From Pseudomonadota bacterium (GTDB lineage Bacteria > SAR324 > XYD2-FULL-50-16 > JAHJRI01), in assembly GCA_022360105.1 (NCBI GenBank), contig JAKSDL010000778.1:1-23217 (forward strand): 23,217 nucleotides of DNA, given 5' to 3'. The notes beneath the pieces are model-generated. The model did no database searches. It had not been told where the DNA came from and saw nothing but the letters and a program-made list of their open reading frames with translations. How positions within the stretch are numbered: the stretch's first letter is position 1; every line of letters starts with the position of its first letter. The position numbers and the translations under genes are program-made. Below are positions 23,000-23,217 of this stretch, in pieces.

Positions 23000-23215
23000 A
23001 TGAAAAATGAGAAGGGACACGCTTGGAATGTATCCAAAGACAGGTTGATTCGGGAGATAAAAGCCACCTATGAAGCCATTTTGAAGTTTCAGGATTTCAC
23101 ACCTAAATCAAATGACGATTTGAATACCCTGAGTGTCGAACAATTGTACGAAGAATTGCAGAGTCAAACAACATTGTTAGATAAACTGGTAGCTAACTGG
23201 GACATCAAAAAATAG
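23000..23215 (+). CDS. Small protein of unknown function
   Basis: This complete 71-residue frame ends two bases before the window edge. It is charged and predicted helical, with a VSKDRLIREIKATYEAILKF helix, an SVEQLYEELQSQTTLLDKLV helix and the ending NWDIKK. It has no signal peptide or Cys. The upstream Shine-Dalgarno match is weak. The regular amphipathic helices and clean composition argue for a real gene, but I recognise no family. Confidence 0.55.
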   Translation: MKNEKGHAWNVSKDRLIREIKATYEAILKFQDFTPKSNDDLNTLSVEQLYEELQSQTTLLDKLVANWDIKK

Positions 23216-23217
23216 TA

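Overview
This 23.2 kb window looks like ordinary chromosome from a Gram-negative (diderm) bacterium with moderate-to-low GC. Several exported proteins carry Sec signal peptides, and one reads as an outer-membrane beta-barrel ending in phenylalanine. A tungsten/molybdenum aldehyde:ferredoxin oxidoreductase, a ferredoxin-fused nitroreductase and a DmdC-type acyl-CoA dehydrogenase point to an anaerobic or facultative lifestyle of the kind common in Desulfobacterota and neighbouring lineages. The sequence alone does not fix the taxon. I found no rRNA, tRNA, CRISPR array, transposase or phage gene.

Layout. 1-604: gene-free, with a nested inverted repeat. 605-4104 (+): GH3 glycosidase, YafY-type WYL regulator and a small zinc-ribbon protein. 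4105-4365: intergenic repeats. 4366-5908 (-): a putative outer-membrane protein split by a one-base frameshift in a seven-base homopolymer. 5909-6895: nearly 1 kb without genes but with several inverted and direct repeats. 6896-9772 (+): uvrA. 9773-12136: acyl-CoA dehydrogenase with its own sigma70-like promoter, long leader and strong intrinsic terminator. 12204-14282 (+): aldehyde ferredoxin oxidoreductase. 14330-16012 (-): endonuclease IV (nfo) followed by an amidohydrolase with directly abutting stop and start codons. 16181-17343 (-): a basic and a very acidic uncharacterised protein. 17708-19012 (+): HI0933/BaiN-type flavoprotein. 19244-20403 (+): a small exported protein and an uncharacterised beta-rich protein. 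20655-21575 (+): ferredoxin-nitroreductase. 21577-21888 (-): small exported protein. 22192-22692 (+): DUF1566/Lcl-C protein. 23000-23215 (+): small unknown protein.

How the genes work together. UvrA (nucleotide excision repair) and Nfo (base excision repair) are both DNA-repair enzymes but are not in one operon. The acyl-CoA dehydrogenase, aldehyde oxidoreductase, flavoprotein and nitroreductase are separate redox enzymes, each apparently with its own transcription unit. No multi-gene defence, secretion or biosynthetic system is evident. The least ordinary content is the intergenic DNA: at least two families of short palindromic or terminal-inverted-repeat elements occur more than once in the window. 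The other points worth following up are the homopolymer frameshift, the altered cysteine motifs in UvrA and the nitroreductase, and the acidic/basic gene pair.
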